Assembly (NCBI RefSeq): GCF_028898945.1
Contig: NZ_CP118607.1
Span: forward strand, 3,396,001-3,460,000
Source: Pseudomonas sp. PSKL.D1
GTDB taxonomy: Bacteria; Pseudomonadota; Gammaproteobacteria; Pseudomonadales; Pseudomonadaceae
Length of the DNA: 64,000 bases
Direction: 5' to 3'
The notes below the pieces were generated by a model that searched no databases, was not told where the DNA came from, and was given only the letters and a program-made list of their open reading frames with translations. Shown here piece by piece: positions 24,838 to 34,285 of this stretch. Every line of letters begins with the position of its first letter. The stretch's first letter is position 1. Made by a program: the position numbers and the translations under genes.

Positions 24838-24976
24838 GCCCTGTCTCCCTTCAGTGGCGACCGCGCCGGCAAGCAGAAGGCTTGCCTGATCAAACGCGAC
24901 CTGTGCCAGTGAGACTAGCCGGTCATTCGTGGACCGCTCGGCCGCGGCCCGCAGAACCGACCAGTGGCAGCGCGCC

Positions 24977-25297
24977 TTACTTCAAACGCACTGCTGTACC
25001 GGTAGCGAAGACCACGACCATGCCACCTTGCACCGAGGGCATGCTGATTTCGAAGTCCACGCCTACCACTGCATCGGCTTGCAACTGCCGTGCCCGGGCT
25101 TTGAGTTCTTCGGTGGCCTGCTCGCGGGCCTCGCGTAGCGCGCTCTCCAGGGTTTGCGAACGCCCCCCGAAGAAGTCACGAAACCGTGCAAAGAAATCGC
25201 GCACGAAGTTGATGCCCTGCACCGATTCGGAGCTGACCACGCCCAAATACTCGGCAATCGGGCGGCCTTCGAGCTGGCTGGTGGTGGAAATGATCAT
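24977..25297 (-). CDS. YbjQ/UPF0145 family protein
   Basis: From the ATG at 25297 the protein has 106 residues. ISTTSQLEGRPIAEYLGVVSSESVQG and AVVGVDFEISMPSVQGGMVVVFATGTAV are the conserved blocks of the UPF0145 family, which forms pentamers and is sometimes called a heavy-metal-binding domain although no metal function is proven. The middle region (LESALREAREQATEELKARARQL) is a helix. A longer reading from a TTG at 25303 is unnecessary. It is single-gene, 49 bp upstream in sequence from the EamA gene end. Confidence 0.88.
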   Translation of the reverse strand: MIISTTSQLEGRPIAEYLGVVSSESVQGINFVRDFFARFRDFFGGRSQTLESALREAREQATEELKARARQLQADAVVGVDFEISMPSVQGGMVVVFATGTAVRLK

Positions 25298-25346
25298 GGG
25301 CAAAGGCTCCGTCGCTCAGGCAAAGGAGCCCAGTCTAACAAACGCT

Positions 25347-26231
25347 TCAGGCACTGGCCGCCCGTAGCCGCTGCCCAAGCTTGGGCCCGAACACATTCAC
25401 CAACAGCCCCAGCATCACCAGCATCGCGCCCCAGCCCTGCACCGCCGTCAGCCGTTCGCCCAGCAACCAGGCCGACGAACTCAGGCCAATCACCGGCACC
25501 AGCAAGGAGAACGGCGCCACCTTGCCCGCCGGGTGGCGTGACAGCAGCTTGCTCCACAGGCTGTAGCCCACCATCGTGGCGACAAACGCCAGGTAAGCCA
25601 ACGCCAGCACCGAGCTCCAGCCGATGTTGGCCAAGGCATGGCCGATCCGCTCTGGCCCTTCGAGCCACCACGACAGCGCCAGAAACGGCAGCGGCGGAAT
25701 CAAACCACCCCAGATCACCAGGGCCACCAGGTCCACCGAGCCGAAGCGGCGCGTGATGATGTTGCCCAAGCCCCACATGGCGCCGCCACACAAGGTCAGC
25801 AACAGGGCAATCACCGGCACATGGCTGCTGTTTTCACTGCCGATCAGCGCCAGGCCGCTAGCCGCCACCAACAGCCCCAGCACACTGGCAAGGCGCATGC
25901 GCTCCCCCAGGAACAGTGCGGCGAAGCCCAAGGTGAAGAAGGCCTGGGACTGCAGCACCAGCGACGCCAGGCCCGGTGGCATGCCGCTGTACATGGCCTG
26001 GAACAGGAACGCGAACTGGCCAAGGGAAATGGTCATGCCGTAGGCAATCAGCCAGCGCCACGGCAGCTTGGGCCGCTTCACCAGCAAAACCGCCGGGAAC
26101 GCCACCAGTAGAAAGCGCAGCGCCCCCAGCAGCATCGGCGGCAAGCCATCGAGGCCAACCTTGATGACCACGAAATTGACTCCCCAGGCGACGATCACCA
26201 CCAGGGCGATCAGCAGGTCCTTGAGCGGCAT
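25347..26231 (-). CDS. EamA/DMT-family transporter
   Basis: With the ATG at 26231 the protein has 294 residues and ten membrane helices in two EamA repeats: the first begins DLLIALVVIVAWGVNFVVIK, the second VPVIALLLTLCGGAMWGLGN. The motif GERLTAVQGWGAMLVMLGL closes the second repeat. Such carriers export amino acids or metabolites; the substrate here is unknown (it is close to the O-acetylserine/cysteine exporter type). The 235 bp between this gene and the NCS1 permease gene carries the divergent promoters. Confidence 0.88.
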   Translation of the reverse strand: MPLKDLLIALVVIVAWGVNFVVIKVGLDGLPPMLLGALRFLLVAFPAVLLVKRPKLPWRWLIAYGMTISLGQFAFLFQAMYSGMPPGLASLVLQSQAFFTLGFAALFLGERMRLASVLGLLVAASGLALIGSENSSHVPVIALLLTLCGGAMWGLGNIITRRFGSVDLVALVIWGGLIPPLPFLALSWWLEGPERIGHALANIGWSSVLALAYLAFVATMVGYSLWSKLLSRHPAGKVAPFSLLVPVIGLSSSAWLLGERLTAVQGWGAMLVMLGLLVNVFGPKLGQRLRAASA

Positions 26232-26466
26232 TGCAGCATCCTTCTTCAGGCGTTCTAGACATATTTCGTAACAGCATAAGGCGAATTCTTTGCAGGGGAC
26301 CAGCACAGTTGCGGCAAACCCTTGCGCAACAGTCGGGCTGTTATGCCGGCAATACTTCACTTGACCTTACTTGTATAGACATGCTCATATCTGGAGCAAG
26401 TCAGCGCCACGATGCCGTGCCGGTGACCCACCTCCCTTACACAAAAACAATGAAGTGGAGCCCTCG

Positions 26467-27864
26467 ATGTCCAGCAAATCCGTGCTCGAACGGCGTTCGA
26501 TCGATTACATTCCCGAGGCTGAGCGCCATGGCAAGGTGTACAGCCAGTTCACCCTCTGGCTGGGTGCCAACCTGCAGATTACCGCCATCGTCACCGGCGC
26601 CCTCGCCGTGGTGCTGGGCGGTGATGTGTTCTGGTCATTGGTCGGCCTGCTGCTGGGGCAGTTGATCGGTGGTGCGGTCATGGCCCTGCACGCGGCCCAA
26701 GGGCCAAGGCTGGGTTTGCCGCAGATGATTTCCAGCCGCGTGCAGTTTGGCGTGTATGGTGCGGCCATTCCGATGGTGCTTGTGTGCCTGATGTACCTGG
26801 GCTTCACGGCGACCGGCACGGTGTTGTCCGGGCAGGCGATCGGGCAGTTGCTGAGCGTGAGCGACAGCACCGGCATCCTGATTTTCGCATCCGTGATCGT
26901 GCTCGCGACCCTCGCCGGCTACCGCGTCATTCACTGGATCGGCCGCATCGCCAGTGTGCTGGGCATCATTGCCTTCATCTATTTGTTCAGCCGTATCCTG
27001 ATGATCGCCGACATCGGCGACTTGCTGAACAACCGCCACTTCACCTGGGCCTCGTTCCTGCTGGCGGTTTCGCTGGCCGCATCCTGGCAAATCGCATTCG
27101 GCCCTTACGTGGCCGACTATTCGCGCTACTTGCCAAGCACTACCTCGCCGGTCAAGACCTTCCTCGCCGCTGGGCTCGGCTCGGTGCTCGGCGCCCAGGC
27201 CTCGATGATCCTCGGCGTGTTTGCCGCCGCCATCGCCGGTGGCCAGTTCTCCGGGCGTGAAGTGGCCTACATCGTCGGCCTCGGCGGCGCGGGCACCACT
27301 GCAGCATTGCTGTACTTCAGCATTGCTTTCGGCAAGGTGACGATCTCGACGCTGAACTCCTACGGCAGCTTCATGTGCATCGCCACCATCATCAGCGGCT
27401 TTCGCGGGCACCTGGCAATCAGCCGCGTGCAACGCCTGGTGTTCGTGCTGGCCATCGTCGGCGCGGCCACGCTGGTAGCCCTGCTCGGCCAGCACTCGTT
27501 CCTCAGTGCCTTCAAGTCGTTCATCCTGTTCCTGCTGACCTTCTTCGTGCCCTGGAGCGCGGTCAACCTGGTGGACTACTACTTCATCACCAAGGAACGT
27601 TACGATATCCCGGCACTGGCCGACCCCGACGGCCGCTACGGGCGATGGAACTGGCCGGGCATCAGCGTGTACACCGTGGGTGTGCTGATCCAGATGCCGT
27701 TCATCGACACCAAGCTTTATACCGGGCCGATGGTTGCCCACCTGGGCGGCGTGGATGTGTCCTGGTTGATCGGCCTGGTAGTGCCAAGCGTGTTGTACTA
27801 CGTGGTGGCACGCCGACGCGCCGCCGAAGCACCGGCCAGCATGATCGTGCCGCAGGTGCGCTGA
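26467..27864 (+). CDS. NCS1-family purine-cytosine permease-like transporter
   Basis: A 465-residue protein with about 12 helices. The N-terminal ERRSIDYIPEAERHGKVYSQFTLW block, GLPQMISSRVQFGVYGAAIP and FGPYVADYSRYLPSTTS are typical of the nucleobase:cation symporter-1 family (CodB/Fcy2-like, hydantoin or purine uptake). It lies 74 bp upstream of a YghU-like gene with no catabolic partner. Substrate unknown. The start at 26467 is set by the conserved N-terminus; an upstream in-frame start at 26371 has no support. Confidence 0.88.
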   Translation: MSSKSVLERRSIDYIPEAERHGKVYSQFTLWLGANLQITAIVTGALAVVLGGDVFWSLVGLLLGQLIGGAVMALHAAQGPRLGLPQMISSRVQFGVYGAAIPMVLVCLMYLGFTATGTVLSGQAIGQLLSVSDSTGILIFASVIVLATLAGYRVIHWIGRIASVLGIIAFIYLFSRILMIADIGDLLNNRHFTWASFLLAVSLAASWQIAFGPYVADYSRYLPSTTSPVKTFLAAGLGSVLGAQASMILGVFAAAIAGGQFSGREVAYIVGLGGAGTTAALLYFSIAFGKVTISTLNSYGSFMCIATIISGFRGHLAISRVQRLVFVLAIVGAATLVALLGQHSFLSAFKSFILFLLTFFVPWSAVNLVDYYFITKERYDIPALADPDGRYGRWNWPGISVYTVGVLIQMPFIDTKLYTGPMVAHLGGVDVSWLIGLVVPSVLYYVVARRRAAEAPASMIVPQVR

Positions 27865-27938
27865 CCGGGCTTCATTTGCACTGTGCCACCGCCCCGTGGC
27901 ATAGATACATGCTTTGCGCCTTTCATGGAGTGCCGAGC

Positions 27939-28778
27939 ATGAGCAAAACCCCTTATATACCGCCCAAGGTCTGGCGAAACGAGGCTGCCTCTGGCGGCCA
28001 GTTCGCCAGCATCAATCGCCCGGTGGCCGGCCCGACGCATGACAAGGAACTGCCAATAGGCAAGCACCCCTTGCAGCTTTACTCCCTGGCCACGCCCAAT
28101 GGCGTGAAGGTCACCATTCTGCTGGAAGAATTGCTCGCGCTGGGGCACGCCGGTGCCGAGTACGACGCCTGGCTGATCCGCATTGGCGAAGGTGACCAGT
28201 TCTCCAGTGGCTTCGTGCAAGTCAACCCCAACTCCAAGATCCCTGCCCTGCTCGACAACAGCGTGGAGCCGCCAGTGCGGGTGTTCGAGTCGGGTTCGAT
28301 TCTGCTCTATCTGGCTGAGAAGTTCGGCGCCTTGTTGCCAAAGGACGCGGCAAAACGTACCGAGAGCCTGAACTGGCTGTTCTGGCAGATGGGTTCTGCA
28401 CCGTACCTGGGCGGTGGTTTTGGTCACTTCTATGTGTATGCCCCAGAGAAGTTCGAATACGCCATCAACCGCTTCACCATGGAAGCCAAGCGGCAACTGG
28501 ACGTGCTTGATCGCCGCCTGGCCGAAAGCCGCTACCTGGGCGGTGATGACTACAGCATCGCCGATATCGCCGTGTGGCCCTGGTATGGCCAGCTGGTGCG
28601 CGGCAACCTGTATGGCGCCGCGGAGTTTCTGGCGGTCGAGGAATACCCTAACGTGCAGCGCTGGGCAGAAGAGATAGCCCAACGCCCTGCCGTGCAGCGC
28701 GGCACGCGGGTGAACCGCACTTGGGGGGATGAGGCCAGCCAGGTGGCCGAGCGGCATTCGGCTGCCGACCTGGGCTGA
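27939..28778 (+). CDS. yghU: YghU-type glutathione-dependent disulfide-bond oxidoreductase
   Basis: A 279-residue nu-class glutathione transferase. The N-terminal extension (PPKVWRNEAASGGQFASINRPVAGPTHDKELPIG) is followed by a thioredoxin fold (LQLYSLATPNGVKVTILLEEL, NPNSKIPALLD, FESGSILLYLAEKFG) and a helical C-terminal domain with GDDYSIADIAVWPWYG. YghU proteins bind two glutathiones and reduce disulfides or peroxides. The ATG at 27939 follows GGAG by about 11 bases. A stem-loop (GGGGAGCA/TGCTCCCC, 28791-28812) follows the stop. Confidence 0.92.
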   Translation: MSKTPYIPPKVWRNEAASGGQFASINRPVAGPTHDKELPIGKHPLQLYSLATPNGVKVTILLEELLALGHAGAEYDAWLIRIGEGDQFSSGFVQVNPNSKIPALLDNSVEPPVRVFESGSILLYLAEKFGALLPKDAAKRTESLNWLFWQMGSAPYLGGGFGHFYVYAPEKFEYAINRFTMEAKRQLDVLDRRLAESRYLGGDDYSIADIAVWPWYGQLVRGNLYGAAEFLAVEEYPNVQRWAEEIAQRPAVQRGTRVNRTWGDEASQVAERHSAADLG

Positions 28779-28790
28779 ACCGATGGCGCG

Positions 28791-28812
28791 GGGAGCATCC
28801 GATTGCTCCCCT
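28791..28812. terminator. Stem-loop after yghU
   Basis: GGGGAGCA, loop TCCGAT, TGCTCCCC: an eight-pair stem without a T run. It may slow or end transcription before the amidase gene, but it is not a classic terminator. Confidence 0.45.
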
Positions 28813-28906
28813 GCAACAACCCATTTCTGCGGCGCAAACCTCCCTCCCCACAGACCTTCTAGTACACTCCTCGCACTAGCCCCCACCTGAACATTTTGGT
28901 GAAAGC

Positions 28907-30610
28907 ATGATCGAGGTAACCGAGGTTTCCATTGCCGAGCTGCGTGACGCGCTCGAGTCTGGCCGCACGACGGCGGTCGAGCTGGTCAAGGCCTACCTGG
29001 CGCGCATCGACGCCTACGATGGAGCCGACACCGCCACCGCGCTGAACGCCGTGGTCGTGCGTAACCCAGAGGCCCTTAAAGAGGCCGAAGCGTCCGATGC
29101 CCGCCGCGCCAAGGGCCAAACCCTGAGCCCGTTGGACGGCATCCCCTACACCGCCAAGGACAGCTACCTGGTCAAAGGCCTGACCGCCGCCTCCGGCAGC
29201 CCGGCCTTCAAAGACCTGGTGGCCCAACGCGACGCCTTCACCATCGAGCGCCTGCGCGCCGCCGGTGCCGTGTGCCTGGGCAAAACCAACATGCCGCCCA
29301 TGGCCAACGGCGGCATGCAGCGCGGCGTGTACGGCCGCGCCGAAAGCCCCTACAACGCCAGCTACCTGACCGCGCCCTTCGCATCCGGCTCGTCCAACGG
29401 TGCCGGCACCGCCACGGCGGCCAGCTTCAGCGCCTTCGGCCTGGCCGAAGAAACCTGGTCCAGTGGCCGTGGCCCCGCGTCCAACAACGGCCTGTGCGCC
29501 TACACCCCGTCGCGCGGCGTGATTTCGGTACGCGGCAACTGGCCGCTGACGCCGACCATGGACGTGGTGGTGCCGTACGCCCGCACCATGGCCGACCTGC
29601 TGGAAATCCTCGATGTGGTAGTGGCCGACGACGCCGACACCCGTGGCGACCTGTGGCGCCTGCAGCCCTGGGTGCCGATCCCGGCAGCATCCAGCGTACG
29701 CCCGGCGTCCTACCTGGACCTTGCCGTGAACGCCAGCGCCCTGAAAGGCAAGCGCTTTGGCGTGCCTCGCATGTACATCAATGCCGACCTCGAAGCCGGC
29801 ACCTCGGAGAAACCAGGCATCGGCGGCCCGACCGGCCAGCGCATCAACACCCGCGCCAGCGTCATCGACTTGTGGAAGCAGGCGCGCCAGGCCCTGGAAG
29901 CGGCCGGTGCCGAAGTCGTCGAAGTCGACTTCCCGCTGGTGTCCAACTGCGAGGGCGACCGCCCGGGCGCCCCGACCGTGTACAACCGTGGCATCGTCAG
30001 CAAGGCATTCCTGCACGACGAGCTGTGGGAACTCTCGGGCTGGGCCTTCGACGACTACCTGCGCGCCAACAACGACCCCAAGCTCAACCGCCTGGCCGAC
30101 GTTGACGGCCCGCAAATCTTCCCCCACGACCCGGGCACCCTCCCCAACCGTGAAGACGACCTGGCCGCTGGCATGGACGAGTACGTCAACATGGCCAAGC
30201 GCGGCCTGAAAACCTGGGACCAGATCGAAACCCTGCCCGACGGCCTGCGGGGCCTGGAGCAAACCCGCAAGCTGGACCTGGAAGACTGGATGGACACACT
30301 GGGCCTGGACGCGGTGCTGTTCCCGACCGTGGCCGACGTGGGCCCGGCCGATGCCGACGTCAACCCGGCCTCGGCAGACATCGCCTGGAGCAACGGCATC
30401 TGGGTGGCCAACGGCAACCTGGCCATCCGTCACCTGGGCGTGCCGACCGTCACCGTGCCAATGGGCGTGATGGCCGATATCGGCATGCCGGTGGGCCTGA
30501 CCTTCGCCGGTAAGGCCTACAGCGACAATGCCTTGCTCAGCTATGCCGCAGCGTTCGAATCGACCGGTGAGCGGCGCATGATCCCGCCGCGTACGCCTGC
30601 CCTGGGTTGA
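28907..30610 (+). CDS. Amidase signature family hydrolase
   Basis: The 567-residue protein belongs to the amidase signature family. The Ser-cisSer-Lys triad is visible: Lys84 in GIPYTAKDSYLV, the cis-Ser in FASGSSNGAG (about 162) and the nucleophile in WSSGRGPASNNG (about Ser186). The protein is longer than GatA and has a family-specific insert of about 100 residues in the C-terminal half (LWELSGWAFDDYLRANNDP). It stands alone between yghU and the carboxynorspermidine genes and ends in a hairpin. Substrate unknown; it is not part of a GatCAB operon. Confidence 0.88.
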   Translation: MIEVTEVSIAELRDALESGRTTAVELVKAYLARIDAYDGADTATALNAVVVRNPEALKEAEASDARRAKGQTLSPLDGIPYTAKDSYLVKGLTAASGSPAFKDLVAQRDAFTIERLRAAGAVCLGKTNMPPMANGGMQRGVYGRAESPYNASYLTAPFASGSSNGAGTATAASFSAFGLAEETWSSGRGPASNNGLCAYTPSRGVISVRGNWPLTPTMDVVVPYARTMADLLEILDVVVADDADTRGDLWRLQPWVPIPAASSVRPASYLDLAVNASALKGKRFGVPRMYINADLEAGTSEKPGIGGPTGQRINTRASVIDLWKQARQALEAAGAEVVEVDFPLVSNCEGDRPGAPTVYNRGIVSKAFLHDELWELSGWAFDDYLRANNDPKLNRLADVDGPQIFPHDPGTLPNREDDLAAGMDEYVNMAKRGLKTWDQIETLPDGLRGLEQTRKLDLEDWMDTLGLDAVLFPTVADVGPADADVNPASADIAWSNGIWVANGNLAIRHLGVPTVTVPMGVMADIGMPVGLTFAGKAYSDNALLSYAAAFESTGERRMIPPRTPALG

Positions 30611-30616
30611 TCCATT

Positions 30617-30640
30617 GCGGGCCGCCTCGCGGCCCGCTTT
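30617..30640. terminator. Terminator-like hairpin after the amidase gene
   Basis: GCGGGCCGC, loop CTC, GCGGCCCGC followed by TTTG: a strong GC stem with a short T run. Confidence 0.75.
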
Positions 30641-30774
30641 GCCCGCCATCAGAACAGTCACACAAACCTGTTCCAATCCCCCCTGACGAAATACGCATCT
30701 CGCCCTTTCGATCTGCAGCAAGTGAAGGCACAATGCGTGTCCTTTTTTTGGCCGGCCTGGCCGGGGGCCTTTAA

Positions 30775-31872
30775 ATGATCAAGACGCCGTACTACCTCAT
30801 CGATAAAACCAAGCTGCTGGGCAACATGGAGAAGATCGCCTACGTGCGCGAACACTCCGGTGCCAAGGCGCTGCTCGCCCTCAAGTGCTTCGCGACCTGG
30901 TCGGTATTCGACCTGATGCAGCAGTACATGGACGGCACCACCTCTTCGTCGCTGTTCGAGCTCAAGCTCGGCCGCCAGAAATTCGCCGGCGAAACCCACG
31001 CCTACAGCGTGGCGTGGGCCGATGACGAAGTCGAGGAAATGCTCGAGAACTGCGACAAGATCATCTTCAACTCGATCGGCCAGCTGCAGCGCTTTGCCGA
31101 GCAGTCCGAAGGCAAGGTCCGTGGCCTGCGCGTCAACCCGCAGGTCAGCAGCTCCGACTACCTGCTGGCCGACCCGGCGCGCCCGTTCAGCCGCCTGGGC
31201 GAATGGGACCCGGCGAAGATCGAGCAGGTGATCGAACAGATCTCCGGCTTCATGTTCCACAACAACTGCGAGAACGGCGACTTCGGCCTGTTCGACAAGA
31301 TGCTCTCGCACATCGAAGAGCGCTTCGGCCACCTGCTGCACAAGGTCGAGTGGGTGAGCCTGGGTGGCGGCATTCACTTCACTGGTGAAGGCTACGCAAT
31401 CGATGCCTTCTGCGCGCGCCTTAAAGCGTTCTCCGAGAAGTACGGTGTGCAGGTTTACCTGGAGCCGGGCGAAGCGGCCATCACCAACAGCGCCTCGCTC
31501 GAAGTGACCGTGCTGGACACCCTGTACAACGGCAAGCACCTGGCCGTGGTCGACAGCTCGATCGAAGCACACCTGCTCGACCTGCTCATCTACCGCCTCA
31601 ACGCCAAGATGGCCCCCAACGACGGTGAGCACACCTACATGGTCTGCGGCAAATCGTGCCTGGCCGGTGACATCTTCGGCGAGTACCAATTCGACCGCCC
31701 GCTGGCCATCGGCGATCGCCTGTCGTTCATCGACACGGCAGGTTACACAATGGTCAAGAAAAACTGGTTCAACGGTCTCAAGATGCCGGCCATCGCGGTC
31801 AAGCAGCTCGACGGCAGCGTCGAAGTTGTGCGCGAGTTCGGTTTCGAAGACTACGTTTCCAGCCTGTCGTAA
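30775..31872 (+). CDS. nspC: Carboxynorspermidine/carboxyspermidine decarboxylase
   Basis: A 365-residue fold-type III PLP enzyme that removes CO2 from carboxy(nor)spermidine to give norspermidine or spermidine. It has the expected marks: ALLALKCFATWSVFDLMQQ with the PLP lysine, the TTSSSLFEL segment, HNNCENGDFGLFDKML, WVSLGGGIHFTGEGYAI and the PGEAAI phosphate-binding turn, and the catalytic Cys in MVCGKSCLAGDIFGEY. Length fits the family. It is 32 bp upstream of the dehydrogenase that makes its substrate, so the two form an operon for the aspartate-semialdehyde route to triamines. Confidence 0.94.
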   Translation: MIKTPYYLIDKTKLLGNMEKIAYVREHSGAKALLALKCFATWSVFDLMQQYMDGTTSSSLFELKLGRQKFAGETHAYSVAWADDEVEEMLENCDKIIFNSIGQLQRFAEQSEGKVRGLRVNPQVSSSDYLLADPARPFSRLGEWDPAKIEQVIEQISGFMFHNNCENGDFGLFDKMLSHIEERFGHLLHKVEWVSLGGGIHFTGEGYAIDAFCARLKAFSEKYGVQVYLEPGEAAITNSASLEVTVLDTLYNGKHLAVVDSSIEAHLLDLLIYRLNAKMAPNDGEHTYMVCGKSCLAGDIFGEYQFDRPLAIGDRLSFIDTAGYTMVKKNWFNGLKMPAIAVKQLDGSVEVVREFGFEDYVSSLS

Positions 31873-31904
31873 GGCAGGCCCTCAAGTAAGGAGCAACAGG
31901 TAAA

Positions 31905-33149
31905 TTGAAGAAGAACGTTCTTATCATTGGTGCAGGAGGTGTCGCCAAGGTGGTGGCCCACAAGTGCGCGCAGCATAACGACGAACTGGGTCGTATCGCT
32001 ATCGCGTCACGGAACATCTCCAAATGCCAGGCCATCATCGACAGCGTCAAGGCCAAGGGTAGCCTCAAGGTACCCGCCGACATCCAGGCCTTTGCGCTCA
32101 ATGCCCTCGATGTCGAGGCAACCAAGGCACTGATCCGCGAAACCGAATCGCAGATCGTGATCAACGTGGGCTCCGCGTTCCTGAACATGTCGGTGCTGCG
32201 TGCCTGCATCGATACCGGTGTCGCCTACCTGGACACCGCCATTCACGAAGAACCGGGCAAAATCTGCGAAACCCCGCCCTGGTATGGCAACTACGAGTGG
32301 AAGCACCTCGAAGAATGCCAGCAGAAGAACATTACCGCCATTCTCGGCGTCGGCTTCGACCCGGGTGTGGTGAACAGCTACGCGAAACTCGCGCAGCAAC
32401 AGTATTTCGACAGCATTGATTCGATCGACATCCTCGACGTCAATGCCGGTTCGCATGGCAAGTACTTCGCCACCAACTTCGACCCGGAAATCAACTTCCG
32501 CGAGTTCACCGGGCAAGTATGGAGCTGGCAGAACAGCCAGTGGACCAGCAACACCATGTTCGAAGTCAAGCGTACCGACGACCTGCCCGTGGTAGGTTCG
32601 CAAAACCTGTACCTGACCGGCCACGACGAGGTTCATTCGATTTCGAAGAACCTGAACGTGCCGAACGTGCGTTTCTGGATGAGCTTCGGCGAGCACTACA
32701 TCAACGTGTTCACCGTGCTGAAAAACCTGGGCCTGCTCTCGGAGCAACCGGTGAAAACCGCCGAAGGCCTGGAAGTGGTACCGCTGAAAGTGGTCAAGGC
32801 CGTGCTGCCGGACCCAGCCTCGCTGGCCCCGGGCTACACCGGCAAAACCTGCATTGGTGACCTGGTCAAGGGCACCAAGGACGGCCAGCCGCGTGAAGTG
32901 TTCATCTACAACGTAGCTGACCACGAAGAAGCCTATGCCGAGACCGACAGCCAGGGCATTTCCTACACTGCCGGTGTACCGCCAGTGGCAGCGGCCCTGC
33001 TGGTCGCCCGTGGCGAATGGGATGCCAAGCGCATGGTCAACGTCGAGGAACTGCCGGCCGAGCCGTTCCTGAAGGCGCTGGACGTGATGGGCCTGCCAAC
33101 CCGCGTGAAGGATGAAAACGGTGATCGTCCTTGGGACGCTGAAGCCTAA
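31905..33149 (+). CDS. Carboxynorspermidine dehydrogenase/synthase (saccharopine dehydrogenase-like), TTG start
   Basis: The 414-residue protein is of the Lys1/saccharopine dehydrogenase type and reductively condenses aspartate semialdehyde with a diamine to make carboxy(nor)spermidine. The N-terminal Rossmann loop VLIIGAGGVAKVVAHKC binds NADPH, and WYGNYEWKHLEECQ, GVGFDPGVVNSYA and DVNAGSHGKYFATNFDPEIN are family blocks. The first possible codon matching the conserved N-terminus is TTG at 31905, with AAGGAG about 11 bases upstream, so an unusual TTG start is likely. It follows the decarboxylase gene, and a very long stem-loop closes the operon. Confidence 0.92.
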   Translation: MKKNVLIIGAGGVAKVVAHKCAQHNDELGRIAIASRNISKCQAIIDSVKAKGSLKVPADIQAFALNALDVEATKALIRETESQIVINVGSAFLNMSVLRACIDTGVAYLDTAIHEEPGKICETPPWYGNYEWKHLEECQQKNITAILGVGFDPGVVNSYAKLAQQQYFDSIDSIDILDVNAGSHGKYFATNFDPEINFREFTGQVWSWQNSQWTSNTMFEVKRTDDLPVVGSQNLYLTGHDEVHSISKNLNVPNVRFWMSFGEHYINVFTVLKNLGLLSEQPVKTAEGLEVVPLKVVKAVLPDPASLAPGYTGKTCIGDLVKGTKDGQPREVFIYNVADHEEAYAETDSQGISYTAGVPPVAAALLVARGEWDAKRMVNVEELPAEPFLKALDVMGLPTRVKDENGDRPWDAEA

Positions 33150-33152
33150 GCA

Positions 33153-33192
33153 TGTAACTAGCAAGGCGCCGACTGGCGCCTTGCTAGTTACA
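33153..33192. terminator. Long perfect stem-loop after the carboxynorspermidine operon
   Basis: TGTAACTAGCAAGGCGCC (33153-33170), loop GACT, GGCGCCTTGCTAGTTACA (33175-33192): an 18-pair perfect stem with a four-base loop, starting 3 bp after the stop. The 3' side continues ATCAAAAACTTTT rather than a T run. It probably ends or protects the transcript and marks the left edge of the A+T-rich insert. Confidence 0.82.
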
Positions 33193-33370
33193 ATCAAAAA
33201 CTTTTGACACACTCTGCCCTACAAACTTTATTGCAAAATACTTCGGTACCGTCTTCTCCATAGTGCTTGCAATTCAATGGCACTTGCCCTGATAATTTTT
33301 GACGTCCCTCCGAGAGAACACAAACGGGCACGCCTTTGAACTCTCACCTCCTTACGAGCAAATACATCAT

Positions 33371-34285
33371 ATGGACTTGAAGATAGCATGGTGGAACTGC
33401 CACCTATCTCCACCAAGCACCCAAGCAAAGCCAAAAGGCGCTTCAACAGAATTTTTACTGATCATACAGGGGCTACTAAATCTCAAAATTGATATTTTGT
33501 GCCTGTGCGAAGTTAATGATAATGACTGCGAGGCCATCAAGGAATATCTGGCATTCGCCAGCATCGAAAAGCCCGAACTCTCCAAATTTTCAGTCAAATC
33601 CTTGTTTAGCAAGCGCGGAAACTCAATCGATGATTTCGCACTATTATATAATCGCGAAAAAATCACTATTGAGGGCGAAGCTGTCGCGCTCAACAAAAAA
33701 ACCGATATTACCGAAAAGTATTTAAAGGTTGGCAACCGACTCCAACTCACACTACCAGGCAAGCTGACGCTCTGGCTCTTCATGTGTCACTGGCAAAGTC
33801 GTGGAACTTATCATGAGGACGCGCAAATACGATCAGAGCTTGCCGCAGCCCTGCGCAGCAGCGTGAACGAGATATTGGATAATTCGCCAGATGCCTTAAT
33901 AGCCGTCTGTGGCGACTTCAATGATGAGCCCTTCAACCGATCGGTACAAATGGACCTGAAAGCTAGCCGTGACATTCATTATGTCAGAAGAAGAAAAAAG
34001 TCACTTTTCAACCCCTTCTGGCGGCTCATGGGGGTTACCGATCTTGTTGAGACACCTCATCACCCCGTGGGAACGTGCTACACTTCGGACAGCATCCACC
34101 TGACTCACTGGAAAACTTTCGATCAGATCATTCTGTCCTCAGGTTTTCTTCTTGATGATTGGAAGTTTTCTGGTGAAGGGGCTGAGATCATACATTATAT
34201 TCGCCCTGAGAACCCAACCTCAACGTGGCATGAAATCTCTGATCATTATCCTATTCTCTGCAGCCTAAAAAGGGTATCACAATGA
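33371..34285 (+). CDS. Endonuclease/exonuclease/phosphatase (EEP) family protein in an A+T-rich insert
   Basis: From the ATG at 33371 the protein has 304 residues with every EEP catalytic element in order: Asn9 in AWWNCHLSP, Glu47 in ILCLCEVND, His140 in FMCHWQSR, Asp182/Asn184 in CGDFNDEP, Asp251 in KTFDQIILS, and Ser290-Asp-His292 in EISDHYPIL. So the metal-dependent hydrolase site looks intact; the substrate (DNA, RNA, phosphoinositide or nucleotide) is not known. Base use is unlike the neighbours: the 60 bases at 33481-33540 hold only 23 G+C, compared with 39 of 60 at 32761-32820. The next gene overlaps its stop by four bases, so the two are co-translated. The pair looks horizontally acquired. 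Confidence 0.85.
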   Translation: MDLKIAWWNCHLSPPSTQAKPKGASTEFLLIIQGLLNLKIDILCLCEVNDNDCEAIKEYLAFASIEKPELSKFSVKSLFSKRGNSIDDFALLYNREKITIEGEAVALNKKTDITEKYLKVGNRLQLTLPGKLTLWLFMCHWQSRGTYHEDAQIRSELAAALRSSVNEILDNSPDALIAVCGDFNDEPFNRSVQMDLKASRDIHYVRRRKKSLFNPFWRLMGVTDLVETPHHPVGTCYTSDSIHLTHWKTFDQIILSSGFLLDDWKFSGEGAEIIHYIRPENPTSTWHEISDHYPILCSLKRVSQ

